Positions 25,951-35,795 of a stretch of 64,000 bases of DNA are shown in pieces (positions within the stretch are counted from its first letter, which is position 1; each line of letters begins with the position of its first letter). The DNA lies in contig JAWKHI010000008.1 in the NCBI GenBank assembly GCA_041394885.1, positions 130,410-194,409 on the forward strand, in the 5' to 3' direction. The notes beneath the pieces were generated by a model. That model did not search any database and was not told where the DNA came from. It saw only the letters and a program-made list of their open reading frames with translations. A program made the position numbers and the translations under genes. This DNA comes from DSOI01 sp041394885 (GTDB taxonomy: Bacteria; Acidobacteriota; Terriglobia; Bryobacterales; Bryobacteraceae).

Positions 25951-27980
25951 GTACCAATCCGCTTCTCCACCCCGCGTTTGAAATCCCGTTTGACCGTATT
26001 CGCGCCGAACACGTGGAACCGGCCGTCCGCGAGCTTATCGAGCAAGCCGGGCAGCGCATCGAGCGAATCGCGGCCAACTCCGCACCGCGCACCTACGCCA
26101 ACACCCTGGACGAGTTTGACCGCGTGACCTCCGATCTCGATACGGCGATCGCCATCGTGCGCCACATCGAGAATGTCGCCACCACCCCCGAGTTCCGCCA
26201 AGCCTACAACGCCATCGAACCGCTTGCCAGCGCCTTCTACACGCGCATTCCGCTGCACGACGGCCTGTGGCGAGCCATACAGTCGTTCGCCGCCACTCCG
26301 GAGGCTGCCGCCCTCACCGGCGCGCGAAAACGATTCCTGAAAAAGACGATCGATAACTTCCGCCGCCACGGCGCCGGGCTCCCGCCGGATCGCAAAGCCG
26401 AACTCGAAAAGCTGGACGTCGAGCTCTCCCGCACCGCCACCAAATTCGCCGAAAACGTCCTCGACGACACCAACGCCTGGGAACTCATCGTCGAAGACGA
26501 ATCGAAACTCGCCGGTCTTCCCCCCACCGCGCTCACCATGGCGCGCGAAAGCGCCAAGACGAAAGGGCGCGATGGCTGGCGCTTCACCCTGCAACAGCCC
26601 AGCTATCTGGCCGTGCTCACCTACCTCGACGATGCTTCCATCCGCGAAACGATGTACCGCGCCTACCAGACGCGGGCCTCCCGCGGCGAGCACGCCAACG
26701 GACCCAACATCGCCCGCATTCTCCAACTGCGTCAGGAAAAGGCCGCCCTGCTCGGCTATGACGGGTTTGACTCTCTGATCCTCGAGGACCGCATGGCCCA
26801 CGATGGCGCCCGCGCGGTCGCCTTTCTCGAGGACCTGCAGCGCAAGACCCAGCCCTTCTTCGAACGCGAAAACGCCGAACTCCAAGCCTTCCGCCGCGAA
26901 ATCGAAGGCCCCGACGCGCCGGCGCTGGAGCCCTGGGACATCGGCTATTATGCCGAAAAGCTGCGCAAGGCTAGGTACGACTTCGATGAGGAAATGCTCC
27001 GGCCCTACTTCCCGCTGGACCGGGTCCTGGCCGGCCTTTTTCAACTCGTCGAAACCTTGTTCGGTGTCCGTGTGAACGAGAAGCCCGGCGCCCCCGGCTG
27101 GGATCCGGGCGTCCGCTTCTACCACTTGCTCGACGGAGACGGATCCCTTCTCGGCGGCTTCTACGCCGACTGGTACCCCCGCGAGAACAAGCGTCAGGGC
27201 GCTTGGATGGACGCTTTCATTGTCGGCGGCCCCCGCGATGGCGTCTTCCACCCGCACCTCGGGCTCATGTGCGGCAACATGACCCCGCCGTCGGAAGGCC
27301 GTCCCGCCCTGCTGACCCATCGCGAAGTGGAGACCGTGTTTCATGAGTTCGGCCACCTGCTGCATCACTTGTTGAGCAAGGTGGAGGTCCGGTCCCTGGC
27401 CGGCACCAGCGTTCCGTGGGACTTCGTCGAGCTGCCCTCCCAGATCATGGAAAACTGGTGCTGGGAACGCCAGTCGCTCGACCTGTTCGCCCGCCATTGG
27501 GAAACCGGCGAACCGCTTCCGGACGACCTGTTCCGCCGCTTGAACGATGCCCGCACGTTCCGCGCCGCCAACGCCCAGATGCGCCAGTTGAGTTTCGGAT
27601 TCGTGGACCTGCTGCTCTACCGCGACTATCGGCCCGAACGCGACGGTGACCCGGTCGCCTGGGGCCGCTCCATCCTGCAGCGTTTCTCCGCGGCCAGGCT
27701 TCCTGACGATCACGCCATGCTGTGCTCGTTTACTCACCTGTTTGCCAACGCGGTGGGTTACGCCGCCGGGTATTATTCCTATAAGTGGGCCGAGGTGCTC
27801 GACGCCGATGCGTTCACGCGCTTCCGCCGGGAAGGCGTCTTCTCGCCCCAGGCCGGAGCGGCCTTCCGCGAGTGCATCCTCTCGCAGGGCGACAGCGACG
27901 ATCCAGCCGAGTTGTATCGGCGGTTCATGGGCCGCGATCCCGATCCCGCCGCGCTGCTCGAACGCGCCGGCCTCGTCTAA
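25947..27980 (+). CDS. M3 family oligopeptidase (oligopeptidase A/thimet type)
   Basis: 677 residues, standard for M3A. Zinc motif HEFGH at residues 466-470 within ETVFHEFGHLLHHLLS, followed by the third ligand region WDFVELPSQIMENWCWE. No signal peptide, so cytoplasmic. It cleaves short peptides, finishing intracellular protein turnover. It is translationally coupled to proC, which would link peptide recycling and proline formation if the coupling is real. Confidence 0.94.
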   Translation: MSTNPLLHPAFEIPFDRIRAEHVEPAVRELIEQAGQRIERIAANSAPRTYANTLDEFDRVTSDLDTAIAIVRHIENVATTPEFRQAYNAIEPLASAFYTRIPLHDGLWRAIQSFAATPEAAALTGARKRFLKKTIDNFRRHGAGLPPDRKAELEKLDVELSRTATKFAENVLDDTNAWELIVEDESKLAGLPPTALTMARESAKTKGRDGWRFTLQQPSYLAVLTYLDDASIRETMYRAYQTRASRGEHANGPNIARILQLRQEKAALLGYDGFDSLILEDRMAHDGARAVAFLEDLQRKTQPFFERENAELQAFRREIEGPDAPALEPWDIGYYAEKLRKARYDFDEEMLRPYFPLDRVLAGLFQLVETLFGVRVNEKPGAPGWDPGVRFYHLLDGDGSLLGGFYADWYPRENKRQGAWMDAFIVGGPRDGVFHPHLGLMCGNMTPPSEGRPALLTHREVETVFHEFGHLLHHLLSKVEVRSLAGTSVPWDFVELPSQIMENWCWERQSLDLFARHWETGEPLPDDLFRRLNDARTFRAANAQMRQLSFGFVDLLLYRDYRPERDGDPVAWGRSILQRFSAARLPDDHAMLCSFTHLFANAVGYAAGYYSYKWAEVLDADAFTRFRREGVFSPQAGAAFRECILSQGDSDDPAELYRRFMGRDPDPAALLERAGLV

Positions 27981-28051
27981 AGTCCTCGTCTAAAGTAAAG
28001 ATAAAGTGTAGCGGCGCGGCCAAGGGTCACGCCGATGCTATCCTCCGAGAT

Positions 28052-30136
28052 ATGTGCAGGAGAACCATCGTCACACTGCTCGGCTGTGTGCTTACCCTCG
28101 GAGCCGCCGTCACCCATGAAACCATCTGGTTGATGAAACGCGTCGGCGCGCCCGCCCTCAGCCCGGACGGCAAATGGGTGGTTGTGCCGGTGAACGAAGC
28201 CGCGTATGATTCCAAGGATCAGAAGTCCGATCTCTGGCTGATGCCCGCGGACGGATCCGGAGAACCGCGCCGGCTCACGCACACCAAGGGCTCCGAAGGC
28301 GACGTGACATGGAGCCCCGACAGCACCCGGCTTGCCTTTACCGCCAAACGCGAGGGGGACGAGGCGTCGCAGGTTTATGTGCTCGACATGGGTGGCGGGG
28401 AAGCCGTCCGCGTCACCACCATCGCCGGTGGAGCGAGTGACCCTCAGTTCAGCCCCGATGGCCTGACGATTCTCTTTCACGCGCAGTTCGATCCTGGCGC
28501 CGAAGCGCGCAAGAATCGCAAGACCACGGCCCGTGTCTACGACGGCTTCCCCATCCGCTACTGGGATAAGTGGCTCGAAGGCCGCAAGCCGCGGATCTAC
28601 ACGCAGTCCGCCAGCGGCCAGGGCGAGCCCAAGGATCTACTGGCTGGCTCACGGCTGGCTTCGTTGCCAGGCTTCGACGGCTCCATGGCAAGCTCCGGGA
28701 GCAACTTGCATCCGGTGTGGGCGCCGGATGGTAAATCCGTGCTGTTTTCAGCCACCGAGAACCGGAACGAATCCGCGTTCGCTCCCGTGCTCACGCATCT
28801 GTATCGCGTGGCGATCGAAGGTGGCGAGCCCGTGAAATTGACTTCCGGGAACGCATCCTACGATTCCGCCACGTTTTCTCCCGATGGCAAGACGCTCTAC
28901 GCCATCCGGGAAGAGGAAACCGGCAAGGTCTATAACCTCGGCCGTCTGGTCCGCTTCGACTGGCCTCCGCGTCCGGGCGCCGAACCAATGACCGCCCCGA
29001 AACTCGTCGCACCGCGGTTGGATCGTCCCATTGACGATTTCGCCATATCCGCCGACAGCCGCACCGTCTACGCGCTGATCGCCGAACACGGTCGCGTCAA
29101 ACCGTACTCGTTCCCTGCCCTTGGCGGCGAGGCCCGCCTGCTGTCGGATTCCACCCGCGGCAGCTACTCTTCGCTCCGCGTGGCGCGGGCCTCCGCCGAA
29201 CCGGTGCTGGTGTCGGCCTACGAAAGCGCCACCGAGCCACCCGAGGTGGTGCGTCTGGATGGCAGCGTCAACTTCCATCGCGCCCTTACTTCCTTCAATG
29301 CCGAACGTATCCGCGGGCTCGACTGGGAGCCGATGCGCGACTTCTGGTTCACCGCGCGCAATGGCCGCCGCATTCACAACCTGATCGCGCTGCCGCAGTC
29401 GTTCGATCCGAAGAAGAAATACCCCCTAGTCGTCTTCATCCACGGCGGGCCGCACAGCATGTCGCAAGACCAGTTTCACTTCCGCTGGAACTACCAGATG
29501 CTGACCGCGCCCGGGTACGTGGTGCTGGCCACCAACTACACCGGGTCCACCGGCTACGGGGAGGACTTCGCGCGCGCCATCCAAGGCGATCCATTGAAGG
29601 GCCCCGGCGAAGAGATCAATGAAGCCGTCGACGAGGCGTTGAAGCGCTTTTCCTTCATCGACGGAACCCGCATGGCCGCCGGCGGCGCAAGCTACGGCGG
29701 GCACCTGGCCAATTGGTTGCAGGCCACCACCACCCGCTATAAGTGCCTCTTCAGCCACGCCGGCCTCATCAATCTCGAATCGCAATGGGGCACCAGCGAC
29801 GCCATCTACCATCGCGAGGTGAACAACGGCGGGCCGGTCTGGCAACAGGGTCCGATCTGGCGCGAGCAGAACCCGATCCGGTATGCCGCGAAGTTCAAAA
29901 CCCCGATCCTGCTCACCGCCGGCGAGCAGGACTTCCGCGTGCCCGTGAACCAGACCCTGGAGAACTGGAGCGTCCTGCAGCGGCTGCGGATACCCAGCCG
30001 CCTCGTCGTGTTCCCCGACGAGAACCACTGGATTCTGAAGGCCGAGAACAACAGGTTTTTCTTCGAGCAACTGCACGCGTGGTTGGCGAAGTACCTGTCG
30101 ACGGGTGAGGAACCCACCGGAGGCAGCCTTCCCTGA
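28052..30136 (+). CDS. exported S9 family peptidase (prolyl oligopeptidase/acylaminoacyl-peptidase type)
   Basis: 694 residues from ATG 28052; the frame is open much further upstream, but that part overlaps the M3 gene. An N-terminal hydrophobic leader (IVTLLGCVLTLGAAVT) is followed by a beta-propeller with TolB-like repeats (APALSPDGKWVV, DVTWSPDSTRLAFTAK, DPQFSPDGLTILFHA). The C-terminal alpha/beta-hydrolase has Ser in AAGGASYGGHLANW, Asp in AGEQDFRVPVNQ and His in PDENHWIL. It likely degrades peptides in the periplasm. Confidence 0.92.
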   Translation: MCRRTIVTLLGCVLTLGAAVTHETIWLMKRVGAPALSPDGKWVVVPVNEAAYDSKDQKSDLWLMPADGSGEPRRLTHTKGSEGDVTWSPDSTRLAFTAKREGDEASQVYVLDMGGGEAVRVTTIAGGASDPQFSPDGLTILFHAQFDPGAEARKNRKTTARVYDGFPIRYWDKWLEGRKPRIYTQSASGQGEPKDLLAGSRLASLPGFDGSMASSGSNLHPVWAPDGKSVLFSATENRNESAFAPVLTHLYRVAIEGGEPVKLTSGNASYDSATFSPDGKTLYAIREEETGKVYNLGRLVRFDWPPRPGAEPMTAPKLVAPRLDRPIDDFAISADSRTVYALIAEHGRVKPYSFPALGGEARLLSDSTRGSYSSLRVARASAEPVLVSAYESATEPPEVVRLDGSVNFHRALTSFNAERIRGLDWEPMRDFWFTARNGRRIHNLIALPQSFDPKKKYPLVVFIHGGPHSMSQDQFHFRWNYQMLTAPGYVVLATNYTGSTGYGEDFARAIQGDPLKGPGEEINEAVDEALKRFSFIDGTRMAAGGASYGGHLANWLQATTTRYKCLFSHAGLINLESQWGTSDAIYHREVNNGGPVWQQGPIWREQNPIRYAAKFKTPILLTAGEQDFRVPVNQTLENWSVLQRLRIPSRLVVFPDENHWILKAENNRFFFEQLHAWLAKYLSTGEEPTGGSLP

Positions 30137-30250
30137 CCCGCGCCCACGGCTGATCGCTCTCCTTCGGAACGAGGTAGCCATTCACGGCTTGGTCGCTGCG
30201 CGTATCAGCAACGGCGATGGCGACATGCGAATCGGCGTGAGGAAGTCCCC

Positions 30251-32743
30251 TTGCACCGCCTGCCTGCCGGTCTGTACCCTTCGCGCGAAGCCATCGGCTG
30301 GGCGTGGGCCGCTCTCGCGGCCGTTCGAAGCCCTGACAGCGAAGCGTTGGCCAGCCTCGATCTCGTGCTGCGAGAGACTGTGCCGGATTGCGAAGCCGAA
30401 GGCAATTCCCGAGTCCTGCCTGCCGGCTGGGGAACGCCGCCCGCTACCAGACGCCCCACCGTCGCTCACCCACGGGCGTTCAAGGGGACCAAATATCGAC
30501 CGCCGAAGCAGCGTCAGTCCGCTGCCGTAGACCTACGGCCTTTCCTGTCGAGCGCTGCCGGCCTGCGCAGTGTCGCTGAACGCTTCGGTCGGACGCTCGA
30601 CATCGCCGTCGCCGCCCAGAGCTTCAAGCTTCCGCCGAAGTTTGCCTGTCTACTTTGGCCGGCGGTTCGCCATCGGACAGCACGCCAGGTCTCGCGTTTG
30701 CTGTCTCTGTACGTGGCGCTCGGCCTGGAATCGGACGAGGAGTTACTCCACGCACTTGCCTACTCGGTGGCTGCCAACCCGCTCAACGCAATATCGTGGT
30801 CCGAAGCCCTCGCGGAAGTTCCTGCGCCCTTCCGGCTGGATATGGCCCACGCGATCATCGAGACGAGCGCCTTCGATGTGGAAGCCGGCGCCGCCGGCTT
30901 GGCCGAGGTTTGCCGCCTGGCCCCGCCGGAGCGCCTCCGGATCTGGGCACGCCACTGGCTGTCCGTGGTTCGCGATCGTGGCGACAGTTCGTATCTTCTC
31001 GCGGGGTTCCGTTTGGCGGCGGCGTTCGACCCGGACTGCCGGTTCGACGACGCCGGCCGATGTGCGGACTTTCCCGAGTCAGAGATAGAAGCCATCGGCG
31101 CCTCACTCCCGGACTCACACCGGGGATGGCTCCCGATGAGGCTCTGGCAGCACTGTGGCTGTTTTCCTGGCATGGCAGACCTCATTCGCAACTCGTCGTG
31201 GCCGAAGCTGGACCGCAGCGCCTCCACGGACTACTTGCGTTTCCTGGTCACCGTCGGCCCCTTTGAGATGACCCCGCGGACGGCGCAGAGAAAGTGGACC
31301 GCTCTCCGAAACGCGCTCCCCCGCATCGAGCGAATCCTGCTGACGATTGATCCTGGATACCAACGTAAGGCCGTCGCCCTCGCCGGCGACTGGCTGTGGT
31401 CATGGGAGGATCCGGATGCGATCCAGCGCCGGTTGCCTGCCCTTCTCCGCCTGCTGGAACGCTTGGCCGCACCTCCGTTCTCGGCCGCCGCCAGGGGGTC
31501 CTGGACCCTCGGCGGCTTTCTTGAGTTCGAAAACGCCGGGCACATCGAGACGTTCCTCCAAGCCCCTGATTCCTGCCTGCTGGCGGTTGAGCGGGCCAGC
31601 CGCCGAGACAACGACGCTCGCCTCATCGGAGCCGGAATCGAAGCTTTGGTTCGCCAACTCGACGCCTTTACCGCCGATGCCGTCGTCCGGTTCCCTGGGA
31701 AGCTGGCCAGGACGGCTCGGCTTCTCGGCGGGGTGAGTGCGCCGCTGCGAGAGCGTATCCTCCGCGAATGCAAACAGCATGCACTGTTTCGGCTGGATCC
31801 GTCCGCGGTGACGCCCAATGATCTTTGCTCGGAGGTCATGGCCGGCATTGGTGGCCGCCCGCTGACCAACCCCTTGCCGGCGCGGCTGAGCGCCTGGACC
31901 AGAGGTGAGATCGAACTTACCGGCGCCAAGCTACAACGCCACTGCCAAGTTGCCGCCGGCAAACTCGTATTGACTCGTCTGGACCTTGTCGGCGACTCCG
32001 TCATGGATTTTGTGAAGCGCGGAATGCCGCTCGGTGAGATCTCCCACTCCAGCCGCCACGCATTGCGGCTGCTTGGGTCCATTCGTTCGAATCGCCGCGC
32101 GCTCCGCCGGTTTCTTCGCGCTTGGTGGGCAGGCGACACCGGCTACCTGGCCCGCCATGTGGAGACGGTCTCCTGGTACCGCCGCCACCCGGAGGTCCCG
32201 CGCAGAATCTGGGAGCAAGGTATTGCGACGGCGGCCGAGGGCATCGCGATTCAGTTGGAGCGCGACCCGTTCGAAATCCTCAAGCTCGGGACCTACGTGG
32301 GATCCTGCCTCGGCGTCGGAGGGCTGTGCGATGACTCGGCGGCGGCTGCGTTGCTCGATGCTAACAAGAAGGTCCTCTACGCGCGCGACTTTGGTGGCCG
32401 TGTTGTCGCCCGCCAGCTTGTCGCCATCTCGAACGCCGGTCAACTCGTCTGCTTCTCCGTCTACCCTTCGTCGGCGGCAAGGCCCGTCAAGAATGCGTTC
32501 GCGGATCACGATCGCGAGTTTGCCAAGGCCCTGGGCCTGCCGCTTCACGTTCCGGCTACGGGGAGTGGGGACTACGCGGTCGACTGTGTGGTTGCCGAGA
32601 CCTGGTGGGACGACGGGAGTTGGGACTTCGACACGGGTGCTACCGGCGAGTCCCCGGCGCCGCAACCCGGAACCGGAACAGCGTCTTACCCGCCGTCACG
32701 TACACCGTCCTCAAATCGTCGCCTCCGAAGCAGACGTTCGTGA
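30251..32743 (+). CDS. large conserved-looking protein of unknown function
   Basis: 830 residues from TTG 30251; the frame is open upstream without an ATG, so the start is uncertain. The protein is mostly alpha-helical, Arg-rich, with no signal peptide or membrane segment. The most ordered-looking part is C-terminal: DPFEILKLGTYVGSCLGVGGLCDDSAAAAL followed by KKVLYARDFGGRVVARQLVAIS and LVCFSVYP, with two Cys around a GTYxGSCL motif. I have seen related stretches in uncharacterised proteins of Planctomycetes-like genomes but know no function. The last ~35 residues (Pro/Ser/Arg-rich) are read from sequence antisense to the SMP-30 gene and look non-native. Confidence 0.6.
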   Translation: MHRLPAGLYPSREAIGWAWAALAAVRSPDSEALASLDLVLRETVPDCEAEGNSRVLPAGWGTPPATRRPTVAHPRAFKGTKYRPPKQRQSAAVDLRPFLSSAAGLRSVAERFGRTLDIAVAAQSFKLPPKFACLLWPAVRHRTARQVSRLLSLYVALGLESDEELLHALAYSVAANPLNAISWSEALAEVPAPFRLDMAHAIIETSAFDVEAGAAGLAEVCRLAPPERLRIWARHWLSVVRDRGDSSYLLAGFRLAAAFDPDCRFDDAGRCADFPESEIEAIGASLPDSHRGWLPMRLWQHCGCFPGMADLIRNSSWPKLDRSASTDYLRFLVTVGPFEMTPRTAQRKWTALRNALPRIERILLTIDPGYQRKAVALAGDWLWSWEDPDAIQRRLPALLRLLERLAAPPFSAAARGSWTLGGFLEFENAGHIETFLQAPDSCLLAVERASRRDNDARLIGAGIEALVRQLDAFTADAVVRFPGKLARTARLLGGVSAPLRERILRECKQHALFRLDPSAVTPNDLCSEVMAGIGGRPLTNPLPARLSAWTRGEIELTGAKLQRHCQVAAGKLVLTRLDLVGDSVMDFVKRGMPLGEISHSSRHALRLLGSIRSNRRALRRFLRAWWAGDTGYLARHVETVSWYRRHPEVPRRIWEQGIATAAEGIAIQLERDPFEILKLGTYVGSCLGVGGLCDDSAAAALLDANKKVLYARDFGGRVVARQLVAISNAGQLVCFSVYPSSAARPVKNAFADHDREFAKALGLPLHVPATGSGDYAVDCVVAETWWDDGSWDFDTGATGESPAPQPGTGTASYPPSRTPSSNRRLRSRRS

Positions 32744-33494
32744 TTGTATCTTCGAGGATCGGGATATAGTTGATCCTCTCCCCCTTCGGATTGAAAACAT
32801 GAATGCCCGGTTTTGTATCGAGCGTCTCGCTCGTTCCCCGCGTGGCGTTCAATCCCGCGGCGGCGTACACATTGCCTTCTGAGTCGATGGCGATGCCATC
32901 GGAACTGCGGCCGGGGCTGAAGTTCACGAACACCCGCATGTTGGTCACCGTGCCGTCGCTTTGCAGATCGTAGGCGCGCAGCATGCGGGCGCCGCCGGCG
33001 CTTTGGTTGGCTTCCACTAGGTACAGGGTCCGATCGCCAGGGGCGATCGTGATTCCGTTCGGATTCTGAATATCGGGCCGGGCGAGGATGCGCGCCACCT
33101 TGCCATCGGCGTCGATGCGATGCACGGTGCCTCCGGGCAGGTCCGTGAAGTAGAGGCGGCCCTTGGCGTCGATGGTGACGTCATTCGGCGCGGTGAGTGC
33201 GAGCCCCATGGAACGGTCTGCCAGCACCTCGACGCGGCCGGTTTTGATATCGGTGCGGGTCACGCGGGGACGCTCGCGATTTCCCTCGCACGCAATCAGA
33301 CGCCACTCGAGGTCAAAGAGCAGCCCATTGGCCGCGTTGGAATTCTCGCGAAACACGGACAGGGTCCCGTCCGTGGCGAACTTCATGATCCGGTTCGTTT
33401 TGGTTTCGGTGAAAAAGACGTTACCCGCCTCGTCCGCCGTGGGGCCTTCCAGGAAGGAGACGGTGGTCGCCACTTCCGCTTGAATTTGTTGCAT
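32640..33494 (-). CDS. SMP-30/gluconolactonase-family protein
   Basis: 284 residues from ATG 33494, chosen because AAGGGAGGCAGGG lies just upstream. Six-bladed propeller with the expected motifs: EGPTADEAGNVFFTETKTNRI (metal Glu), NGLLFDLEWRLIACEG, LTAPNDVTIDAKGRLYFTDL (NDV), NPNGITIAPGDRTLYLVEA and SSDGIAIDSEGNVYAAAG (DGI). These are calcium-dependent lactonases; its place upstream of an enolase-superfamily gene suggests sugar-acid metabolism (inference). Its 3' end overlaps the unknown plus-strand gene by 104 bases. Confidence 0.88.
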   Translation of the reverse strand: MQQIQAEVATTVSFLEGPTADEAGNVFFTETKTNRIMKFATDGTLSVFRENSNAANGLLFDLEWRLIACEGNRERPRVTRTDIKTGRVEVLADRSMGLALTAPNDVTIDAKGRLYFTDLPGGTVHRIDADGKVARILARPDIQNPNGITIAPGDRTLYLVEANQSAGGARMLRAYDLQSDGTVTNMRVFVNFSPGRSSDGIAIDSEGNVYAAAGLNATRGTSETLDTKPGIHVFNPKGERINYIPILEDTITNVCFGGDDLRTVYVTAGKTLFRFRVAAPGTRR

Positions 33495-33508
33495 CGGCCC
33501 TGCCTCCC

Positions 33509-34327
33509 TTAAATCCCGTCGCGGGTCAACATCGTTTTGGTATAGGCGACACGAAATCCGGCCCGCTCGTAGTTGCGTTGCGACGCGCCCCCCGGCGCGG
33601 TGGAGGCCATGGCGATCTCGCAACCCGCCGCGCGGGCATCGCGCAGCCGCCGGGCGATGAGTGCCGACTGAGCGCCGCGCCCTCGATATTGCCGCAGCGT
33701 ACCATCGCAATAGAAGATCGCGATGCCATCGCCGAAGCTGGCGCTCGCGCCCGCCGCGGCCACGCCGTTGCACTCGGCCACGTAGCACCGCGCGCCACGG
33801 GCGGCCGTGAACACCTCGAACATCGCGTTGATCTCGGGCGGAAAAACCGTTCCCTCAGAGAAGCCCGTCATCACCGTATCGGTCCACAGCCCAGCTTCGC
33901 CCGGACCGATCGGCCGAACAGCCGGACCGGCTTCCGGCGGCAGCGCCCCGTTCATCTCGCGGATCAGCGTGTGTTCGAAATGCGTGATACGGTAGCGGCG
34001 GCGCGCCAGGCACTCGAGCACGGTAGGGTCCGCGAACGGGCACAGTGAGATTACGGGAGGAGTTCCGCGCGCGTCGAAGAACGCTTCCAGGCGCAGGAAC
34101 TCCTCCTCGGTTACGGAACCGTCCATGCCCACGGCGAGCGCCTGCGACAAAGGGGAAGACGCGCCGAAGTAGATGGCCGCGCCGCCCGCGATCGGCTCGG
34201 CCACCGTGGCCGAGTCGGGATGGGCGGCGAGCCATGCGACGACGCAGTTCTCAGACACGCGCAGTTCGGCGGCCTCCAGGCGGCGCACCAGCGCGAGGTT
34301 CGCTGTGGAAAGATCAGTAGTTTGCAA
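33509..34327 (-). CDS. GNAT-family N-acetyltransferase
   Basis: 272 residues. The C-terminal half carries the GNAT core, with the acetyl-CoA loop LRQYRGRGAQSALIARRLRDARAAGCEIAM (RxxGxxxx) and the late GGASQRNYERAGFRVAY motif. The N-terminal half is a second, degenerate GNAT-like lobe. Substrate unknown. It lies between the enolase-superfamily gene and SMP-30 gene with gaps of 9 and 14 bases, so all three are probably one operon. Confidence 0.8.
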   Translation of the reverse strand: MQTTDLSTANLALVRRLEAAELRVSENCVVAWLAAHPDSATVAEPIAGGAAIYFGASSPLSQALAVGMDGSVTEEEFLRLEAFFDARGTPPVISLCPFADPTVLECLARRRYRITHFEHTLIREMNGALPPEAGPAVRPIGPGEAGLWTDTVMTGFSEGTVFPPEINAMFEVFTAARGARCYVAECNGVAAAGASASFGDGIAIFYCDGTLRQYRGRGAQSALIARRLRDARAAGCEIAMASTAPGGASQRNYERAGFRVAYTKTMLTRDGI

Positions 34328-34336
34328 GCGGCGAAA

Positions 34337-35668
34337 TCAACTCCATAAACGATCGTTGGTGCGGTCTTTGTCCCATTCCGGGGTCGGTGGGAAGTAGCCG
34401 CCTTCGCCCAAGTGCTGTTTCACCACGTCCTCATTCAGGGTCACGCCGAGGCCGGGTTTGTCCGGCACATGCGCGAACCCTTGCCGGAAGATGGGCTTCT
34501 CGATTCCATCCACAAGATTCTCCCACCACGGGATATCGACCGAATGATGCTCCAGCGCGACGAAGTTCTCCGTGGCGGCGGCGCAATGGATGTTGGCCAT
34601 GAAGCTGACCGGGGTGCCGGCAAAATGCATCGCCATGGCAACTCCATATTCCTGGGCGGTGTCGCCGATTTTCTTGGTTTCCAGCAAACCGCCGGAAGTG
34701 GCCAGATCGGGGTGGACCATATCGACCGCGTGGGACTGGCAGAGCTTGATGAAGTCTTCCTTCAAATAAATGTCCTCTCCCGTGAGGATCGGGATGTCGA
34801 CGGCCTGCGTGATCTGCTTCAGCAGGTCCGGATACTGCCAGGGGATCATATCCTCGAGCCATGCCATGTTGTACTTCTCCAGCGCCTTGCCCAGCCGGAT
34901 ACAGGAGTTGACGCCGATGTGGCCGAAGTGGTCGGCGGCGAGCGGCACTTCCATCCCGATCGCATCGCGGACCTGGGCGACGTAAGCGGCCATGCTCTCC
35001 ACTCCCTTGGGAGTCAGTTCCATGCCGGTAAACATGTGCTGGGTCCGGCCATAGTCGCGCGAGGTTGTGCCGAGCGGGCGCGAGACGGTTCCAGGGTCGC
35101 TCTCGACGAGGCCGACGCCGAGATCCATCTTCAGGAAGGTGAAGCCGCTTTCCATCCGCTTCTTCAGGCGGGCGCCGAATTCCTTAGGGTCGGGCGATTG
35201 CGTCGTGTCGGCGTAGAGCCGGATGCGATCGCGGAACTTGCCGCCGAGCATCTGCCACGCAGGCACGCCGTAGGCCTTGCCCGCGAGGTCCCACAGCGCC
35301 ATCTCCACGCCGCAGACGCCGCCGCCCTGGCGGGCGTGGCCGCCGAACTGCTTGATCTTGCGGAACACTTTGTCCACGTTGCAGGGATTTTCCCCGAGCA
35401 ACCGGCTCTTGAGCATCAGCGCGTAGTTCTTCGACGCGCCATCGCGGACTTCGCCGAGTCCATAGAGCCCCTGGTTGGTGTCGATCCGGATCAACGGGCA
35501 GGTCATGGGCGCCTTCTCAACCACCGCGATGCGGAGGTCCGTGATCTTCAACTCAGAAGGACGGGAGTTGGTGTTGACCGTTCGCTGGTAGGCGCTGAGA
35601 CTGGATTCGGTCCAAGAGGCGAGCGCGACTCCGGCGCCGGTAGAACCCAAGAACTTTCTTCGATTCAT
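34337..35668 (-). CDS. Tat-exported mandelate racemase/enolase-superfamily protein (sugar-acid dehydratase-like)
   Basis: 443 residues from ATG 35668 (AAGGAG 8 bases upstream). N-terminal NRRKFLGSTGAG is a twin-arginine signal. Enolase-superfamily features: an N-terminal capping domain (LRIAVVEKAP, GLYGLGEVRDGA), then the barrel with Lys in GFTFLKMDLG and metal ligands Asp in PLAADHFG, Glu in AWLEDMIPW and Glu in ILTGEDIYLKEDF. A His is available in AMAMHFAGTP. It may dehydrate a sugar acid outside the cytoplasm; the substrate is unknown. A second Lys/His pair needed for racemisation is not obvious, favouring a dehydratase. Confidence 0.85.
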   Translation of the reverse strand: MNRRKFLGSTGAGVALASWTESSLSAYQRTVNTNSRPSELKITDLRIAVVEKAPMTCPLIRIDTNQGLYGLGEVRDGASKNYALMLKSRLLGENPCNVDKVFRKIKQFGGHARQGGGVCGVEMALWDLAGKAYGVPAWQMLGGKFRDRIRLYADTTQSPDPKEFGARLKKRMESGFTFLKMDLGVGLVESDPGTVSRPLGTTSRDYGRTQHMFTGMELTPKGVESMAAYVAQVRDAIGMEVPLAADHFGHIGVNSCIRLGKALEKYNMAWLEDMIPWQYPDLLKQITQAVDIPILTGEDIYLKEDFIKLCQSHAVDMVHPDLATSGGLLETKKIGDTAQEYGVAMAMHFAGTPVSFMANIHCAAATENFVALEHHSVDIPWWENLVDGIEKPIFRQGFAHVPDKPGLGVTLNEDVVKQHLGEGGYFPPTPEWDKDRTNDRLWS

Positions 35669-35754
35669 GAAAGGCTCCTTTCGCAATCCCATTCTAGCCG
35701 TGGCGCAAGCAGCCTGGACAGGCCGAATTCCTCTATCCTGGTACAGATACCCCG

Positions 35755-35760
35755 TACGAT
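35755..35760 (+). promoter_or_regulatory. putative -10 (TACGAT) for phosphofructokinase
   Basis: TACGAT 35 bases before the ATG at 35796, in the 127-base divergent gap between the enolase-superfamily gene and the kinase. An AAGGAG ribosome-binding site sits at 35785-35790. The -35 is not clear. Confidence 0.35.
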
Positions 35761-35795
35761 ATTCAGAATTTCTCAAACCTCTGCAAGGAGACGCA

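Noticed and set aside
25791..27737. 648-codon minus-strand frame antisense to proC and the M3 peptidase
   Set aside because: Composition (Gly/Val/Glu/Ala) is that of an antisense of a coding gene; the plus strand encodes unambiguous enzymes.
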